From positions 62,001 to 126,000 of the forward strand of contig NZ_JARGDO010000008.1 in assembly GCF_029211185.1 (NCBI RefSeq): a DNA stretch of 64,000 nt, written 5' to 3'. The position numbers were made by a program, and so were the translations under genes. Source of the DNA: Tessaracoccus caeni (GTDB taxonomy: Bacteria; Actinomycetota; Actinomycetes; Propionibacteriales; Propionibacteriaceae). The notes beneath the pieces were generated by a model, which saw only the letters and a list, made by a program, of their open reading frames with translations, was not told where the DNA came from and did no database searches. How positions within the stretch are numbered: the first letter of the stretch is position 1; every line of letters begins with the position of its first letter. This document shows, in pieces, positions 20,491 through 30,360 of the stretch.

Positions 20491-20753
20491 GGCAGCGCCG
20501 AGTTGGTCGCCGCCTCGAAGGCCTCGGCGACTTCCGGATCGGGCCCGATGAGACCTTCGTCGGCATAGTCGAAGTCTGCGACACGCTTGTCTGTCCAGGC
20601 GCCGATGACGATGCTGGGGCGGACGGGAACGGGAGCAAGCACCGCTTCGGCGATGCCGTAGGCCCCAAGGTAGATCACTTCGCCCGCGTGGGCGCGCTTC
20701 ACCAACCTGCTGAGGTTGGCCTTCGCCTCTGAGATGGGAATCACATCGGTCAT
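20487..20753 (-). CDS. Phd/YefM-type antitoxin
   Basis: An 88-residue protein. Residues 1-45 (MTDVIPISEAKANLSRLV, then AGEVIYLGAYGIAEAVLAPV) are the Phd/YefM DNA-binding fold, and the acidic C-terminal third should wrap the toxin. It should neutralise the VapC toxin encoded directly after it and repress the shared promoter, which would lie in the 119-base spacer divergent to adnA. The ATG at 20753 matches the family start; the 32 upstream codons are not conserved-looking. Confidence 0.88.
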   Translation of the reverse strand: MTDVIPISEAKANLSRLVKRAHAGEVIYLGAYGIAEAVLAPVPVRPSIVIGAWTDKRVADFDYADEGLIGPDPEVAEAFEAATNSALP

Positions 20754-20872
20754 GCAACCATCGTACCGATCGGACCAGGACCAGACCAGGTCTCTTGCAG
20801 TGCGTTTGGCGGGCGGAGGGCCCAGCGGCGCGACAAATGTCGGTGGCACCTGATTGCATAGCCGTTGTGAAC

Positions 20873-23800
20873 ATGCCGGTCTTCACCCTGGTTCCCGCGC
20901 CCGCTGCGTCGCGGGTTCAGCCGACGGCGGAGCAGGCCGAACTGGCGCGCGCCCGCCGGGGGATCGTGGTGGGACGTGGCGGGCCGGGCACCGGGAAGTC
21001 GTTCTGCGTCGTCGAGGCCGTGATCCGGCGAGTCGAGGCCGGGTCGGATCTGTCGCGGCTCGTCGTGCTGGCCAACTCGCGCGCGGCGGCGCAGCAGCTC
21101 AGGCGTCAGATCGTGCGGCAGTTGCCTCGGGCTCAGGTGAACCCTCAGGTCACCACCATCCACGGCCTGGCGCTGGGGTTGCTGCGCCGCTATCGCTCAG
21201 ACCAGGACGCCGACTGGCGCCTGCTGCGCGCGCCGGAGCAGGAACTCCGGATCCGCGATCTGCTGTCCGGGGACGGCGAGGAGCGGTGGCCCGAGAGCGT
21301 GCGGGAGGCGCTCCCCACCAGGGCCTTCGCCCGCCAGCTGCGTGAGGTGCTGGCTCGCGCGCGCCACCTGTCCCTCGATCCCGACGACGTGATCGCCGCC
21401 GCTCGGGCGCGCGGCGACGAGCTTTTCGTCGCGATCGGGGAGTTCTTCGCCGAATACCTGACCGTGGGCGACCTGGAAGGCGCGCTCGACTACGCGGAGC
21501 TGATCCACCGGACGCGGGTGCTGCTCACCAGCGCGGATGTGCAGAGCAGCGTGCGGGCCTCTTTCGACGCGGTGATCGCCGACGACGTGCACGAGATGGA
21601 TCCGGCCCAGGCGGCGCTGCTGGGCGACCTTGCTGTGATCGGCTTGCCGGTGACGGCGGTGGGCGATCCTCAGCAGCGGATCAGCGCATTCCGAGGAGCC
21701 TCCCCGACGGCGCTCGCCGACATCGCGGCACTGCCCGGCGCCACGGTGATCGACCTCACCCAGGGCTTTCGCGCGCGCTCCGCCCCGGCAGCGGCACTGG
21801 CGGCGGTGCGTGCCCGGCTGAACGCACGATTCGCCCCGGAGCCGCCCACGAGCGCGCCGGGCGAATCTCGGGTGCGCGCGATCGTCTACGACGATGAGGC
21901 CGCTGAGCTGGCCCACGTCGCACAACAGCTCCGGCAGGCCCATGCCGACGGCGTGGCCTGGCCGCACATGACGGTGATCGCCCGCGCCGGGCGTTCCCAG
22001 TTGACGCCGATCGCACGCGACCTCACCAGACTCGGGGTGCCCGTCGAGGTCTCCGGCGACGAGATCGCGCTCGCCGATGACCTCGCTGTTCAGACGCTGC
22101 TCAGTGCGCTGCGTGTGGCGGCGGAGGGTGGACGACCGGGTCCGGAGGAGAGTCGGTTGCTGCTGACGTCGCCTCTCGGCGGCCTGGACAGCGTCGGCGT
22201 GCGACGGCTGGGGCTCCGCTTGCGGGCTCGCTACCCCGACGGCGGCAGTTCGCTGCACCTGCTGGGGCGCTGCCTGGCGGATCCTCGGATGCTGGAGGGC
22301 GACGATACGGATGAGGCCTCGGCGGTCCGGTCGCTGGGGGCGTTGCTCACCTCCTGCGCGGCGCTGCTCGGCAAGGGCGCCGAGGTGCAGGAGGCGTTGT
22401 GGTGTCTGTGGGACGGCACCTCCTGGCCCCAGTCGCTGAGGGCGGAGGCGCTCGCCGGATCCCAGCGCGCCCACCACCAGCTGGACGCGTTGGTGGAGCT
22501 GTTCGAGCTTGCGTCCCGTCGGGCTCAGTTGAGGGGCGTGGCCGGCGCTTTCACCTTCGCGGTGGAGGTATCCGGCGAGGAGATCCCGGCCGACACGGGG
22601 CGTGAGCTGGAGGTGGGGGACAGCGGCGTGCGCCTGGTGACCGCGCACCGGGCCAAGTCTCTCGAGTGGGAGCGGGTCTGGGTGGTCGGCGTGCAGGAGG
22701 GGCGCTGGCCCACCGTGACCCGAGCCGGGCTGCTGCTCGACCCCGATCGCCTCGACGCGCTCGAACCGGACACCCGCACCAACCGGCTGCAACAGGAACG
22801 GCAGCTGTTCTACGTCGCGTGCTCGCGGGCGGCGTCGCATCTCACCGTCAGCGGCTACGAGGATCCAGAGGGCGACGGCGGTCTGCCGTCGCGTTTCCTC
22901 GGCGAACTCGACGTCGAGGTGGAGCGCGTGCACGGCCGCCCGCGTCGCACGCTCAGCAGCGCCGGGTTGATCGGCGAGCTGCGTGCCAAGCTGGTCGATC
23001 CCTCGGTCTCCGACGGCGTCCGCCGGGCGGCGGCCCTCTCGCTGGCGCGCCTGGCCGGCTCGGGCGCGTCGCGATCCTTCGAAGCCGCGCGCCCGGAGCG
23101 TTGGTGGGGCATCCGAGAGGTGTCCTCAGGCGCCGTCGCGTTGGCGGAGCCGATCTCCCTTTCCGGCTCGTCGCTGGAAACCCTGCTCAGCTGCCCACGC
23201 CGCTGGTTCCTGTCCCGCAAGGCCCACGCCGACAAGGGGCGCGCGTCGCGGGCGTCGTTGGGCGATGTGATGCACCTGCTGGCGCAGCATGCCGTCACGC
23301 AGCAACTCACCGCAGCCCAGATGCGCGAGAAGCTCGACGAGATCTGGGGGCGGCTGATCTTCGACGCCGAGTATCAGTCGCACAGCGAGCGACAGGAGAT
23401 CGACAAGGCGGTGGACCGGTTCGCGTTCTGGCACGAGCGCAACCCCAACCGGGTGCTGGGCGTCGAGGTGCCGTTCCAGGTGGGCCTCACCGTGGCGGGC
23501 CGGCAGGTGCGTCTGCATGGCATGGTCGACCGTCTGGAGCTGAATCAGGAGGGCCGGCTGCGTATCGTCGACTTCAAGACGGGCGGCACCAAACCTAAGG
23601 ATCGCACCTTGTCGGGCATGATCCAGCTGGGCGTCTACCAGCTGGCGGCCGCGCTGGGCGGATTCGACGATCTCGCGCCCGGCGTGCGGGCGGTCGCCCC
23701 GCCGATTCTGGCGTTCCTCCGCTTCGGCGCCACGGAGCCGCAGTGCTATCAGCAGGCGTCATTGGAAGATCAGCCCGCCCTCCTTGGCGAGGAGCTGGAG

Positions 23801-23953
23801 GAGGGCCCCACCTGGGTGCACGACCGGATCCTCCAGGGCATCCGCATTCTCGAATCGGGCACCTTCGACGCCACCGAGTGCGACGCGTGCCGTTACTGCG
23901 CGTTCGCGGACTCCTGTCCCGCGAAGACCGGTGTGCTGGGGGTCGTGCGATGA
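20873..23953 (+). CDS. adnA: AdnA subunit of the AdnAB helicase-nuclease
   Basis: A 1026-residue UvrD-like helicase with a C-terminal RecB-type nuclease, the first subunit of the double-strand-break end-resection machine AdnAB. Walker A is GGPGTGKS (residues about 36-43), motif II is DDVHEMDP, motif III is AVGDPQQRISAFRGA, the SF1 motif V region is VRLVTAHRAKSLEW and motif VI lies in YVACSRA. The nuclease has VDFKTGG. Four cysteines, Cys774 (SCPRRW) and C1006-x2-C1009-x5-C1015, match the iron-sulfur staple of AddB-type nucleases. The start at 20873 is chosen by homology; no strong ribosome binding site is present. It overlaps adnB by four bases. Confidence 0.92.
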   Translation: MPVFTLVPAPAASRVQPTAEQAELARARRGIVVGRGGPGTGKSFCVVEAVIRRVEAGSDLSRLVVLANSRAAAQQLRRQIVRQLPRAQVNPQVTTIHGLALGLLRRYRSDQDADWRLLRAPEQELRIRDLLSGDGEERWPESVREALPTRAFARQLREVLARARHLSLDPDDVIAAARARGDELFVAIGEFFAEYLTVGDLEGALDYAELIHRTRVLLTSADVQSSVRASFDAVIADDVHEMDPAQAALLGDLAVIGLPVTAVGDPQQRISAFRGASPTALADIAALPGATVIDLTQGFRARSAPAAALAAVRARLNARFAPEPPTSAPGESRVRAIVYDDEAAELAHVAQQLRQAHADGVAWPHMTVIARAGRSQLTPIARDLTRLGVPVEVSGDEIALADDLAVQTLLSALRVAAEGGRPGPEESRLLLTSPLGGLDSVGVRRLGLRLRARYPDGGSSLHLLGRCLADPRMLEGDDTDEASAVRSLGALLTSCAALLGKGAEVQEALWCLWDGTSWPQSLRAEALAGSQRAHHQLDALVELFELASRRAQLRGVAGAFTFAVEVSGEEIPADTGRELEVGDSGVRLVTAHRAKSLEWERVWVVGVQEGRWPTVTRAGLLLDPDRLDALEPDTRTNRLQQERQLFYVACSRAASHLTVSGYEDPEGDGGLPSRFLGELDVEVERVHGRPRRTLSSAGLIGELRAKLVDPSVSDGVRRAAALSLARLAGSGASRSFEAARPERWWGIREVSSGAVALAEPISLSGSSLETLLSCPRRWFLSRKAHADKGRASRASLGDVMHLLAQHAVTQQLTAAQMREKLDEIWGRLIFDAEYQSHSERQEIDKAVDRFAFWHERNPNRVLGVEVPFQVGLTVAGRQVRLHGMVDRLELNQEGRLRIVDFKTGGTKPKDRTLSGMIQLGVYQLAAALGGFDDLAPGVRAVAPPILAFLRFGATEPQCYQQASLEDQPALLGEELEEGPTWVHDRILQGIRILESGTFDATECDACRYCAFADSCPAKTGVLGVVR

Positions 23954-26900
23954 CGGCGAGAATCACCACCCACGACGAGCTGTGCGATGCCCTGGGCATA
24001 CCCTTCTCCGCGGAGCAACTGGCCGCGATCACGTCGCCGCTGGAGCCGTCGGTGATCATCGCGGGCGCGGGATCGGGCAAGACGACGGTGATGGCGGCCC
24101 GAGTGGTGTGGCTGGTGGGCACCGGCCAGGCCGAGCCCGAGGACATCCTCGGCCTCACCTTCACGCGCAAGGCGGCCGCCGAGCTGGAGCAACGGGTCAC
24201 CGCGGCCCTCGAACGCGCCGGCGTGCTGAGCGGTGACGACGGCGAGGGCGTCCCCGTGGTGCAGACCTACGACTCCTTCGCCGCACGCGTGGTCTCCGAG
24301 TTCGGCCTGCGCATCGGGATCGACATGGACCCGGCCATGATCACGGGCGCCGCCAGGTTCCGCCTGGCGTCGAAGGTGGTCGCCCAGGCGCCGGGCCCGC
24401 TGGAATCGCTGAGCCGGCTTCGTCCCGCCACGCTCGCCCGTCGCGCGCTGGACTTCGACGCCGAGCTGCAGTCGCATCTTGTCTCAGCAGAGGAACTGCG
24501 CGCGTTCACGCAGCGGTCGCGGTCGCGTTTCGAGGCGGCTCCCCTGTATCGCGGCGCCATGATGAAGGACGTGCGCGACGCGGTCACAGCCCTCGACGAG
24601 CGCCTCGAGCTGCTGGGACTGGTGGAGCTGTACCAAGAGGCCAAGCGCCGCCGGGGTGTGGTGGAGTTCGCCGATCAGCTCCGTCGAGCGGTGGAGTTGG
24701 TGCGACGGGTTCCTCAGGTCTGTGAGGAGCTGCGGGCTCGGCATCCTGTGCTGCTGCTCGACGAGTACCAGGACACCTCGGCCGCCCAGGCCCAGCTGCT
24801 GCACCGCATCTTCGGCGCGGCGCCGGGCCATCCGGTCACGGCGGTGGGCGATCCTCATCAGGCCATCTACGGGTGGCGCGGCGCGGCCGCCGGCAACATC
24901 GTCGAGTTCCCCCGGCTGTTCCGGAAGGCCGACGGGAGCGAGGCCTCCGGCTACACGCTGTCGGTCAATCGCCGCTCCGGTCAGCGCATCCTCGACGTGG
25001 GCAACGAACTCGCCGCGGGCTCAGCCGACCATCCGTCGGTGAGCCTGGTGGCGCCGCAGGGCACGCCGGCGGGCCAGGTCTGGGCCACCCAGTTCGACAC
25101 CGAAAACGACGAGTTTGCCTGGATCACCGAGCGTATCCTGGCCGAGCACGAGCGGCGCCCCTGGCAGGACATGGCGGTGCTGGTACGCCGCAACGCCATG
25201 CTCGGACCGCTGTTCGAGAAGCTGCGCGACGCAGACGTGCCCGTCGAGATCGTCGGGCTGGGCGGGCTCCTGGGGCTGCCCGAGATCGCTCCGGTGGTGG
25301 CCACGCTGCGGGCGATCAACGACGTGCTCGCCAACCCCGACGTCGCGGCGCTGCTCACCGGCCCGCGTTGGGCCCTCGGGCTCGCCGATCTGCACGCGTT
25401 GGGGCAACGGGCGCGCGAACTCGCCGCGCGCGATGAGCGTCAGACGCAGGGCGAACTCGACGACGAACTCTCTCGCGTGGTGCGCGAGTCGGATCCGGGC
25501 GAGGCGATCAGCCTGCTGGACGCCGTCGCCGATCCGGGAGACGCTCCGCTGACGCCCGAGGGCCGTCGTCGCATCGGGCGGTTCGGGGAGGAAATGGCGG
25601 AGTTGCGCCGTCACGCGGGCGAGCCCGTCACCGATGTGGTGGGGCGCGTGATCTCGATGCTCGGCCTGGAGACGGAGCTGCTGGCCCTGGGCGAGGAGCC
25701 CACGCAGCTGGCGCGCTTCGTTGCGGAGGCGGCGGCCTACGTCGATGTCGACGGCGACGGCAGCCTCGGCGGATTCCTCGCCTACCTGGAGGCAGAGGAG
25801 GAGCAGGGCGACGGGCTGCAACAGGCGCTGCCTTCGGAGACCGACTCGGTCAAGCTGATGACGGTGCACCGTGCCAAGGGCCTCGAATGGCCCGCGGTGT
25901 TCCTCCCCGGGCTCTCGGACACCGTCTTTCCCGGCACCAATCGCAGCGGCATGTGGCCCACCCGCGCCGAGCTGGTGCCGGCCCCGCTGCGGGGTGACAG
26001 TGAGGCCATTCCCCAGCTGGGCGAGTACAGCAAGAAGGGCATGGAGGGTTACAGGGCACTGCTGAAGGACGAGCATCTGGTGGCCGAAGACCGGTTGGCC
26101 TACGTGGCGGCTACCCGGGCCAAGCAGCTGCTGGTCGGCACCCGGCATACCTGGGCCGCAACCCGGATCCAGCCGCTCGGCGCCTCTCGCTACTTCGACG
26201 CGATCCGCTCAGCAGCCGAGGAACGCGGACGCTATGACGACCGCACCACCCCCGGCCTGGACGAGAACCCCACCTTGGCCGCGCCGGTCAGGGCAGCGTG
26301 GCCGGTGGTGCTGAATGACGACGAGGTAGCTGCTCGGCGGGAGGGCGCCCGGTTCGTCGAGCAGGCCGCTCGGCTGGTGGGGAGGTCGAAGGCTGCGCAG
26401 GAGGCCTGGGTGTGGGGCTCTGGCGTCGCGTCGGCGGATGAGGCCCGGCTAGTGGCGGAATGGGACGAGGCGCGCCGGCATCTGGAGGAGCTGGCAGCGT
26501 CGGCGGCCCGTCGTCACGTGGTGCTGCCAGAGGGTCTGTCCGCAACGGCGCTGATGCAGCTTCGCGAGGACGAGCAGGCTTTCGCCGCCAACCTGGTGCG
26601 ACGGATGCCACGCCCCCCGTCGAGGGCGATTCGGGTGGGCACCAAGTTCCACGACTGGGTGCAGCGTCGCTTCGAGCTGCCCGCCGCGCTGGACGAGCTG
26701 GTGCCTATGCCGGGTGCCCATCCGCCGCAGCTCGACCGGCTCATCGCCGCCTTCGAGGGCGGGTTGTTCGCGCACCGCGCGCCGCTGGAGGTGGAGGTGC
26801 CCTTCGTCATGAACTGGAAGGGCCAGATCCTGCGTGGCCGGATCGATGCCGTCTACCTGGGCGACGACGAGGATCACGACTACCTGGTGGTGGACTGGAA

Positions 26901-27090
26901 GACTTCCTCCACACCCGCCGACGAGCTGCAACTGGCGATCTATCGCCAGGCTTGGGCCGAGGCGATGGGTGTGCCTCCCGAGCGCGTCGCGGCAGGCTTC
27001 TATTACGTGCTGAGCGATAGGCTCGAGATCGCTGAGGCGCCGCCCGAACTGATCGACGCGGCGCTACCTCTGTCCGAAGGAGACCGATGA
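23950..27090 (+). CDS. adnB: AdnB subunit of the AdnAB helicase-nuclease
   Basis: A 1046-residue UvrD-like motor with nuclease domain. Motifs are canonical: Walker A GAGSGKTT, DEYQDTS, GDPHQAIYGWRGA, LMTVHRAKGLEW and YVAATRAK, so this is the main translocating motor. The C-terminal nuclease has a conserved H in GTKFHDW and the catalytic VDWKTS, then QLAIYRQAWAEAMG. Unlike the upstream subunit it lacks the four-cysteine cluster. The ATG at 23950 overlaps the adnA stop (ATGA), and its own stop overlaps nudC in the same way, so the three are one translationally coupled operon, as the order Rv3202c-Rv3201c in M. tuberculosis would predict. Confidence 0.94.
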   Translation: MTARITTHDELCDALGIPFSAEQLAAITSPLEPSVIIAGAGSGKTTVMAARVVWLVGTGQAEPEDILGLTFTRKAAAELEQRVTAALERAGVLSGDDGEGVPVVQTYDSFAARVVSEFGLRIGIDMDPAMITGAARFRLASKVVAQAPGPLESLSRLRPATLARRALDFDAELQSHLVSAEELRAFTQRSRSRFEAAPLYRGAMMKDVRDAVTALDERLELLGLVELYQEAKRRRGVVEFADQLRRAVELVRRVPQVCEELRARHPVLLLDEYQDTSAAQAQLLHRIFGAAPGHPVTAVGDPHQAIYGWRGAAAGNIVEFPRLFRKADGSEASGYTLSVNRRSGQRILDVGNELAAGSADHPSVSLVAPQGTPAGQVWATQFDTENDEFAWITERILAEHERRPWQDMAVLVRRNAMLGPLFEKLRDADVPVEIVGLGGLLGLPEIAPVVATLRAINDVLANPDVAALLTGPRWALGLADLHALGQRARELAARDERQTQGELDDELSRVVRESDPGEAISLLDAVADPGDAPLTPEGRRRIGRFGEEMAELRRHAGEPVTDVVGRVISMLGLETELLALGEEPTQLARFVAEAAAYVDVDGDGSLGGFLAYLEAEEEQGDGLQQALPSETDSVKLMTVHRAKGLEWPAVFLPGLSDTVFPGTNRSGMWPTRAELVPAPLRGDSEAIPQLGEYSKKGMEGYRALLKDEHLVAEDRLAYVAATRAKQLLVGTRHTWAATRIQPLGASRYFDAIRSAAEERGRYDDRTTPGLDENPTLAAPVRAAWPVVLNDDEVAARREGARFVEQAARLVGRSKAAQEAWVWGSGVASADEARLVAEWDEARRHLEELAASAARRHVVLPEGLSATALMQLREDEQAFAANLVRRMPRPPSRAIRVGTKFHDWVQRRFELPAALDELVPMPGAHPPQLDRLIAAFEGGLFAHRAPLEVEVPFVMNWKGQILRGRIDAVYLGDDEDHDYLVVDWKTSSTPADELQLAIYRQAWAEAMGVPPERVAAGFYYVLSDRLEIAEAPPELIDAALPLSEGDR

Positions 27091-27929
27091 CCTACTGGGA
27101 CGCCCGCTCTTCGCTCGACCGGCTGCCGCAGGGCCGTACCGAGGAACAGCTCGACCGGCTCTGGGCCGACGCGAGGCTGCTGCTGGTCGACGAGGCCGGC
27201 CAGCTGGCGGCCGACGGAGACCGTCCCCGGTGGGTGCCCGCCTCCGGGCAGCGTCGCCCCGACGACGTGCTGCTCGGCTCGGCCGGCGGCGCCGTCTACT
27301 TCGCCAGGCTGGTCCCGGAGCTGGACGGCCAGCGGATGGGCATGCGTGAGTGTCCGCCGGAGTGGCTGCATCTGGTGGCCAACGCGTCGGCGCTGATGAA
27401 CTGGCATCGCACCCAGCCGCGCTGCGACTACTGCGGCGCTGTCACGATGGTCGACGAGGGCGGGCTGCGTCGGCTCTGCCCCGAGTGCGGATCGCTGGCC
27501 TTCGCCCGCCAGGATCCGGCGATCATCGTCGCGGTGCTCGACGAGGCCGATCGGTTGCTGCTCGGACGCCAGGTCACGTGGGCTCCCGGGCGCTGCTCGG
27601 TGCTGGCTGGCTTCGTCGAGGCGGGGGAGTCCGCCGAACAGGCGTGCCACCGAGAGATCTACGAAGAGGCGCAGCTGCGGCTGAACGGGGTGCGCTACGT
27701 CTCCAGCCAGCCGTGGCCGTATCCGCGTTCGCTGATGCTGGGTTTCGTCGCCTGGGCGGAGTCTGGAGACCCGGTGGTGGACGGCATAGAAATGGCCGAG
27801 GCCAGTTACCTGTCGCGACAGGAACTGACCTCGGCCGTGGATGAGGGGCGACTGAAGCTGCCCGGTGGAGCCTCGATCGCGCGCCAGCTGATCAACAGCT
27901 GGCTGCGTGGCGACTTGCCCTCGCGCTAG
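27087..27929 (+). CDS. nudC: NADH pyrophosphatase / NAD-capped RNA hydrolase NudC
   Basis: A 280-residue Nudix hydrolase. A zinc ribbon (CDYC ... CPEC, residues about 113-133) precedes the Nudix box GFVEAGESAEQACHREIYEE, and the NADH-specific motif SQPWPYPRSLM follows it, which distinguishes NudC from other Nudix enzymes. It cleaves NADH into NMNH and AMP and, in characterised members, removes NAD caps from RNA. The box ends EEA instead of the more common EEG. It is the last gene of the adnAB operon (ATGA overlap), as in mycobacteria. Confidence 0.95.
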   Translation: MTYWDARSSLDRLPQGRTEEQLDRLWADARLLLVDEAGQLAADGDRPRWVPASGQRRPDDVLLGSAGGAVYFARLVPELDGQRMGMRECPPEWLHLVANASALMNWHRTQPRCDYCGAVTMVDEGGLRRLCPECGSLAFARQDPAIIVAVLDEADRLLLGRQVTWAPGRCSVLAGFVEAGESAEQACHREIYEEAQLRLNGVRYVSSQPWPYPRSLMLGFVAWAESGDPVVDGIEMAEASYLSRQELTSAVDEGRLKLPGGASIARQLINSWLRGDLPSR

Positions 27930-27947
27930 CTCGTCTCGCGAGAGCGC

Positions 27948-28148
27948 CTATTTCTCGCGCAGTCGGTTCGTCTCGTCCTGGATATGGCTGGCGATCTCGG
28001 TGAGCTTTTCACGGTGTGCCGTGGCGTGGTGGGCGCAGAACAACAGCTCGCCGCCGGAACGCAGGAACACTCGAAGATACGCCTGGGCGCCGCACCGATC
28101 GCAGCGATCGAGTGCGGTCAAAGTGGGATTGGCTACCGTTTCGGTCAT
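27948..28148 (-). CDS. Small zinc-binding protein (DUF7455-like)
   Basis: A 66-residue protein: LTALDRCDRCGAQAYLRV, then GELLFCAHHATAHREKL and a C-terminal helix. The CxxC and CAHH pairs form a plausible single zinc site. It fits the small actinobacterial DUF7455 family, whose genes often lie next to the gyrB/parE-like gene, as here. Function is unknown; nucleic-acid or protein binding is a guess from the fold. The ATG at 28148 has AGGAGG nine bases upstream, which rules out the longer frame beginning at 28244. Confidence 0.8.
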   Translation of the reverse strand: MTETVANPTLTALDRCDRCGAQAYLRVFLRSGGELLFCAHHATAHREKLTEIASHIQDETNRLREK

Positions 28149-28270
28149 GTGACGTATCCTCCTCTTCAACTTCTCGCTGGTTACAACGTAGCGCGCGATC
28201 GGTTCGTTCCCCAGTCTGCTCACGGAGTGTTCTTCTCTGAGCAAACAACTGCGTCGAGTAGCCTGTCTCG

Positions 28271-30349
28271 GTGCAGACCACCCAACAGCAGCAGCATTCG
28301 CGTGACTACGAGGCCAAGCACCTGCTGGTACTCGAGGGCCTGGAAGCCGTGCGCAAACGGCCCGCCATGTATATCGGCTCCACCGACACGCGCGGTCTCA
28401 TGCATTGCCTCTGGGAGATCATCGACAACTCCGTCGACGAGGCGCTGGCCGGTTTCGGCGAGAAGATCCACATCAGCTTGAACCGCGACGGGTCGATCAG
28501 TGTGCTGGACACCGCTCGCGGCATCCCCGTCGACACCGAGCCCCGCACCGGGCTGTCCGGCGTTGAAGTGGTGTTCACCAAGCTGCACGCGGGCGGCAAG
28601 TTCGGCAACTCCAGCTACAACGCCACCGGCGGTCTGCACGGTGTGGGCGCGTCGGTGGTCAATGCGCTCAGCTCGCGGCTGGACGTCGAGGTGGACCGCA
28701 ACGGCGCCACCTGGGCGATGAGCTTCCAGCGCGGCGTGCCAGGGGTGTTCGACGGCGAGGGCCCTGACGCGCCGTTCACCCCGCAGGGCGGGCTGCGCAA
28801 GATCAAGACCCGCCTGGCCAAGACCAAGACCGGCACCCGCGTCCACTACTGGCCCGACCGCCAGATCTTCCTGCCCGATGCGCAGCTCAGCGTCGACCAG
28901 CTGCTGGATCGCGCTCGGCAGACGTCGTTCCTGGTGCCGGGCCTGGAGCTCGTGGTCGACGACCGTCGTCACGACCAGCCCCTCCACGAGAGCTTCGTGC
29001 ACGCCGGCGGCATCACCGAGTTCGTGGATTTCCTGGCCCCCGACGAGCCCGTCACCGAGGTGCTGCGGCTGCAGGGCCACGACACCTTCGTCGAGACGGT
29101 GCCGATGCTGGACGACGCCGGCGCCATGACGCCCACCGACGTGGAGCGCGACCTCGCCGTCGACATCGCGGTGCGCTGGGGCAACAAGTACGACACCACG
29201 CTGCGCTCCTTCGTCAACATCATCTCCACGCCCAAGGGCGGCACGCACGTCTCGGGCTTCGAGCGCGGGTTGCTGCGCGCCTTCGTGAAGGGGATGGACG
29301 GCACGCGGGTGCTCAAGGCCGGCGAGGAGATCATCAAGGACGACTGCCTGGAGGGCATGACGGCCGTGGTCACCGTGCGGCTGGCCGAGCCCCAGTTCGA
29401 GGGCCAGACCAAGGAGGTGCTCGGCACCCCGCCGGTGCAGCGGGCCGTGATGCGCATCGTCGAGTCGGAGCTGGGGGAGTTCCTGAACAGCTCCAAGCCG
29501 TCGGTCAAGGCCGTCGCGCGCACCGTGATGGAGAAGGTGGCCAACGCCTCTCGGGCGCGGGTGCAGGCGCGGGCGCATCGCGAGAATCAGCGGCGCAAGA
29601 CGGCGCTGGCGTCGTCGTCGCTGCCGCCCAAGCTGAAGGACTGCCGCTCGTCGGACCCCGACCGCACCGAACTGTTCATCGTCGAGGGCGACTCGGCACT
29701 CGGCACCGCCAACGTGGCGCGCAACTCCGAGTACCAGGCGCTGCTGCCGATCCGCGGAAAGATCCTCAACGTGCAGAAGGCCTCCGTGGGCGACATGCTG
29801 AAGAACGCCGAGTGCGCCTCGATCATCCAGGTGGTGGGGGCCGGGTCGGGTCGGTCCTTCGATCTGGATGCAGCCCGCTACAACAAGATCATCTTCATGG
29901 CCGACGCCGATTCGGACGGCGCTCACATCCGGTGCCTGCTGGCCACGCTGTTCTTCCGCTACATGAGGCCCTTGGTGGAGGCCGGCCGCGTGTACGCAGC
30001 GGTCCCGCCGCTGCATCGCTTCGAGCTGATTAATCCCAAGCGCGGCTACGACAAGTACATCTACACCTACTCCGACCCCGAATATCAGCGCAAGGCCGCT
30101 GAACTCACCAAGCGCGGCCAGAGGTTCAAGGAGCCGCAGCGCTACAAGGGCCTGGGTGAGATGGATGCCAGCCAGCTGGCGGAGACCACGATGAATCCCC
30201 GGCACCGCACCCTGCGCCGGATCACCGTCGACGACGCGAATGCCGCCGAACGCGTCTTCAACGTCCTGATGGGCAACGACGTGGCCCCACGCAAGGAGTT
30301 CATCGTCGAAGGCGCCTACCAGCTGGAGCAAGACCGCATCGACGCCTGA
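28271..30349 (+). CDS. parE: Type IIA topoisomerase subunit B (ParE/GyrB-like)
   Basis: A 692-residue ATPase subunit. The GHKL ATPase has EIIDNSVDEAL and GGLHGVGASVVNAL; the TOPRIM domain has EGDSALG and DADSDGAH; the C-terminus ends with RYKGLGEMDA and the QLEQDRI tail. Actinobacteria usually have one gyrase near dnaA and a second pair (parE/parC) elsewhere. This gene is not near dnaA here, and the partner A subunit is about 30 kb downstream on the opposite strand, so the topoisomerase IV-like pair is the better reading. The GTG at 28271 is the first in-frame start. A divergent small zinc-protein gene shares its promoter region. Confidence 0.88.
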   Translation: MQTTQQQQHSRDYEAKHLLVLEGLEAVRKRPAMYIGSTDTRGLMHCLWEIIDNSVDEALAGFGEKIHISLNRDGSISVLDTARGIPVDTEPRTGLSGVEVVFTKLHAGGKFGNSSYNATGGLHGVGASVVNALSSRLDVEVDRNGATWAMSFQRGVPGVFDGEGPDAPFTPQGGLRKIKTRLAKTKTGTRVHYWPDRQIFLPDAQLSVDQLLDRARQTSFLVPGLELVVDDRRHDQPLHESFVHAGGITEFVDFLAPDEPVTEVLRLQGHDTFVETVPMLDDAGAMTPTDVERDLAVDIAVRWGNKYDTTLRSFVNIISTPKGGTHVSGFERGLLRAFVKGMDGTRVLKAGEEIIKDDCLEGMTAVVTVRLAEPQFEGQTKEVLGTPPVQRAVMRIVESELGEFLNSSKPSVKAVARTVMEKVANASRARVQARAHRENQRRKTALASSSLPPKLKDCRSSDPDRTELFIVEGDSALGTANVARNSEYQALLPIRGKILNVQKASVGDMLKNAECASIIQVVGAGSGRSFDLDAARYNKIIFMADADSDGAHIRCLLATLFFRYMRPLVEAGRVYAAVPPLHRFELINPKRGYDKYIYTYSDPEYQRKAAELTKRGQRFKEPQRYKGLGEMDASQLAETTMNPRHRTLRRITVDDANAAERVFNVLMGNDVAPRKEFIVEGAYQLEQDRIDA

Positions 30350-30360
30350 CCCCGCCACCT

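Noticed and set aside
23743-23949. A longer adnB beginning at 23743
   Set aside because: That extension is out of frame inside the adnA nuclease coding region and has no similarity to helicases; the ATGA overlap start at 23950 is standard.
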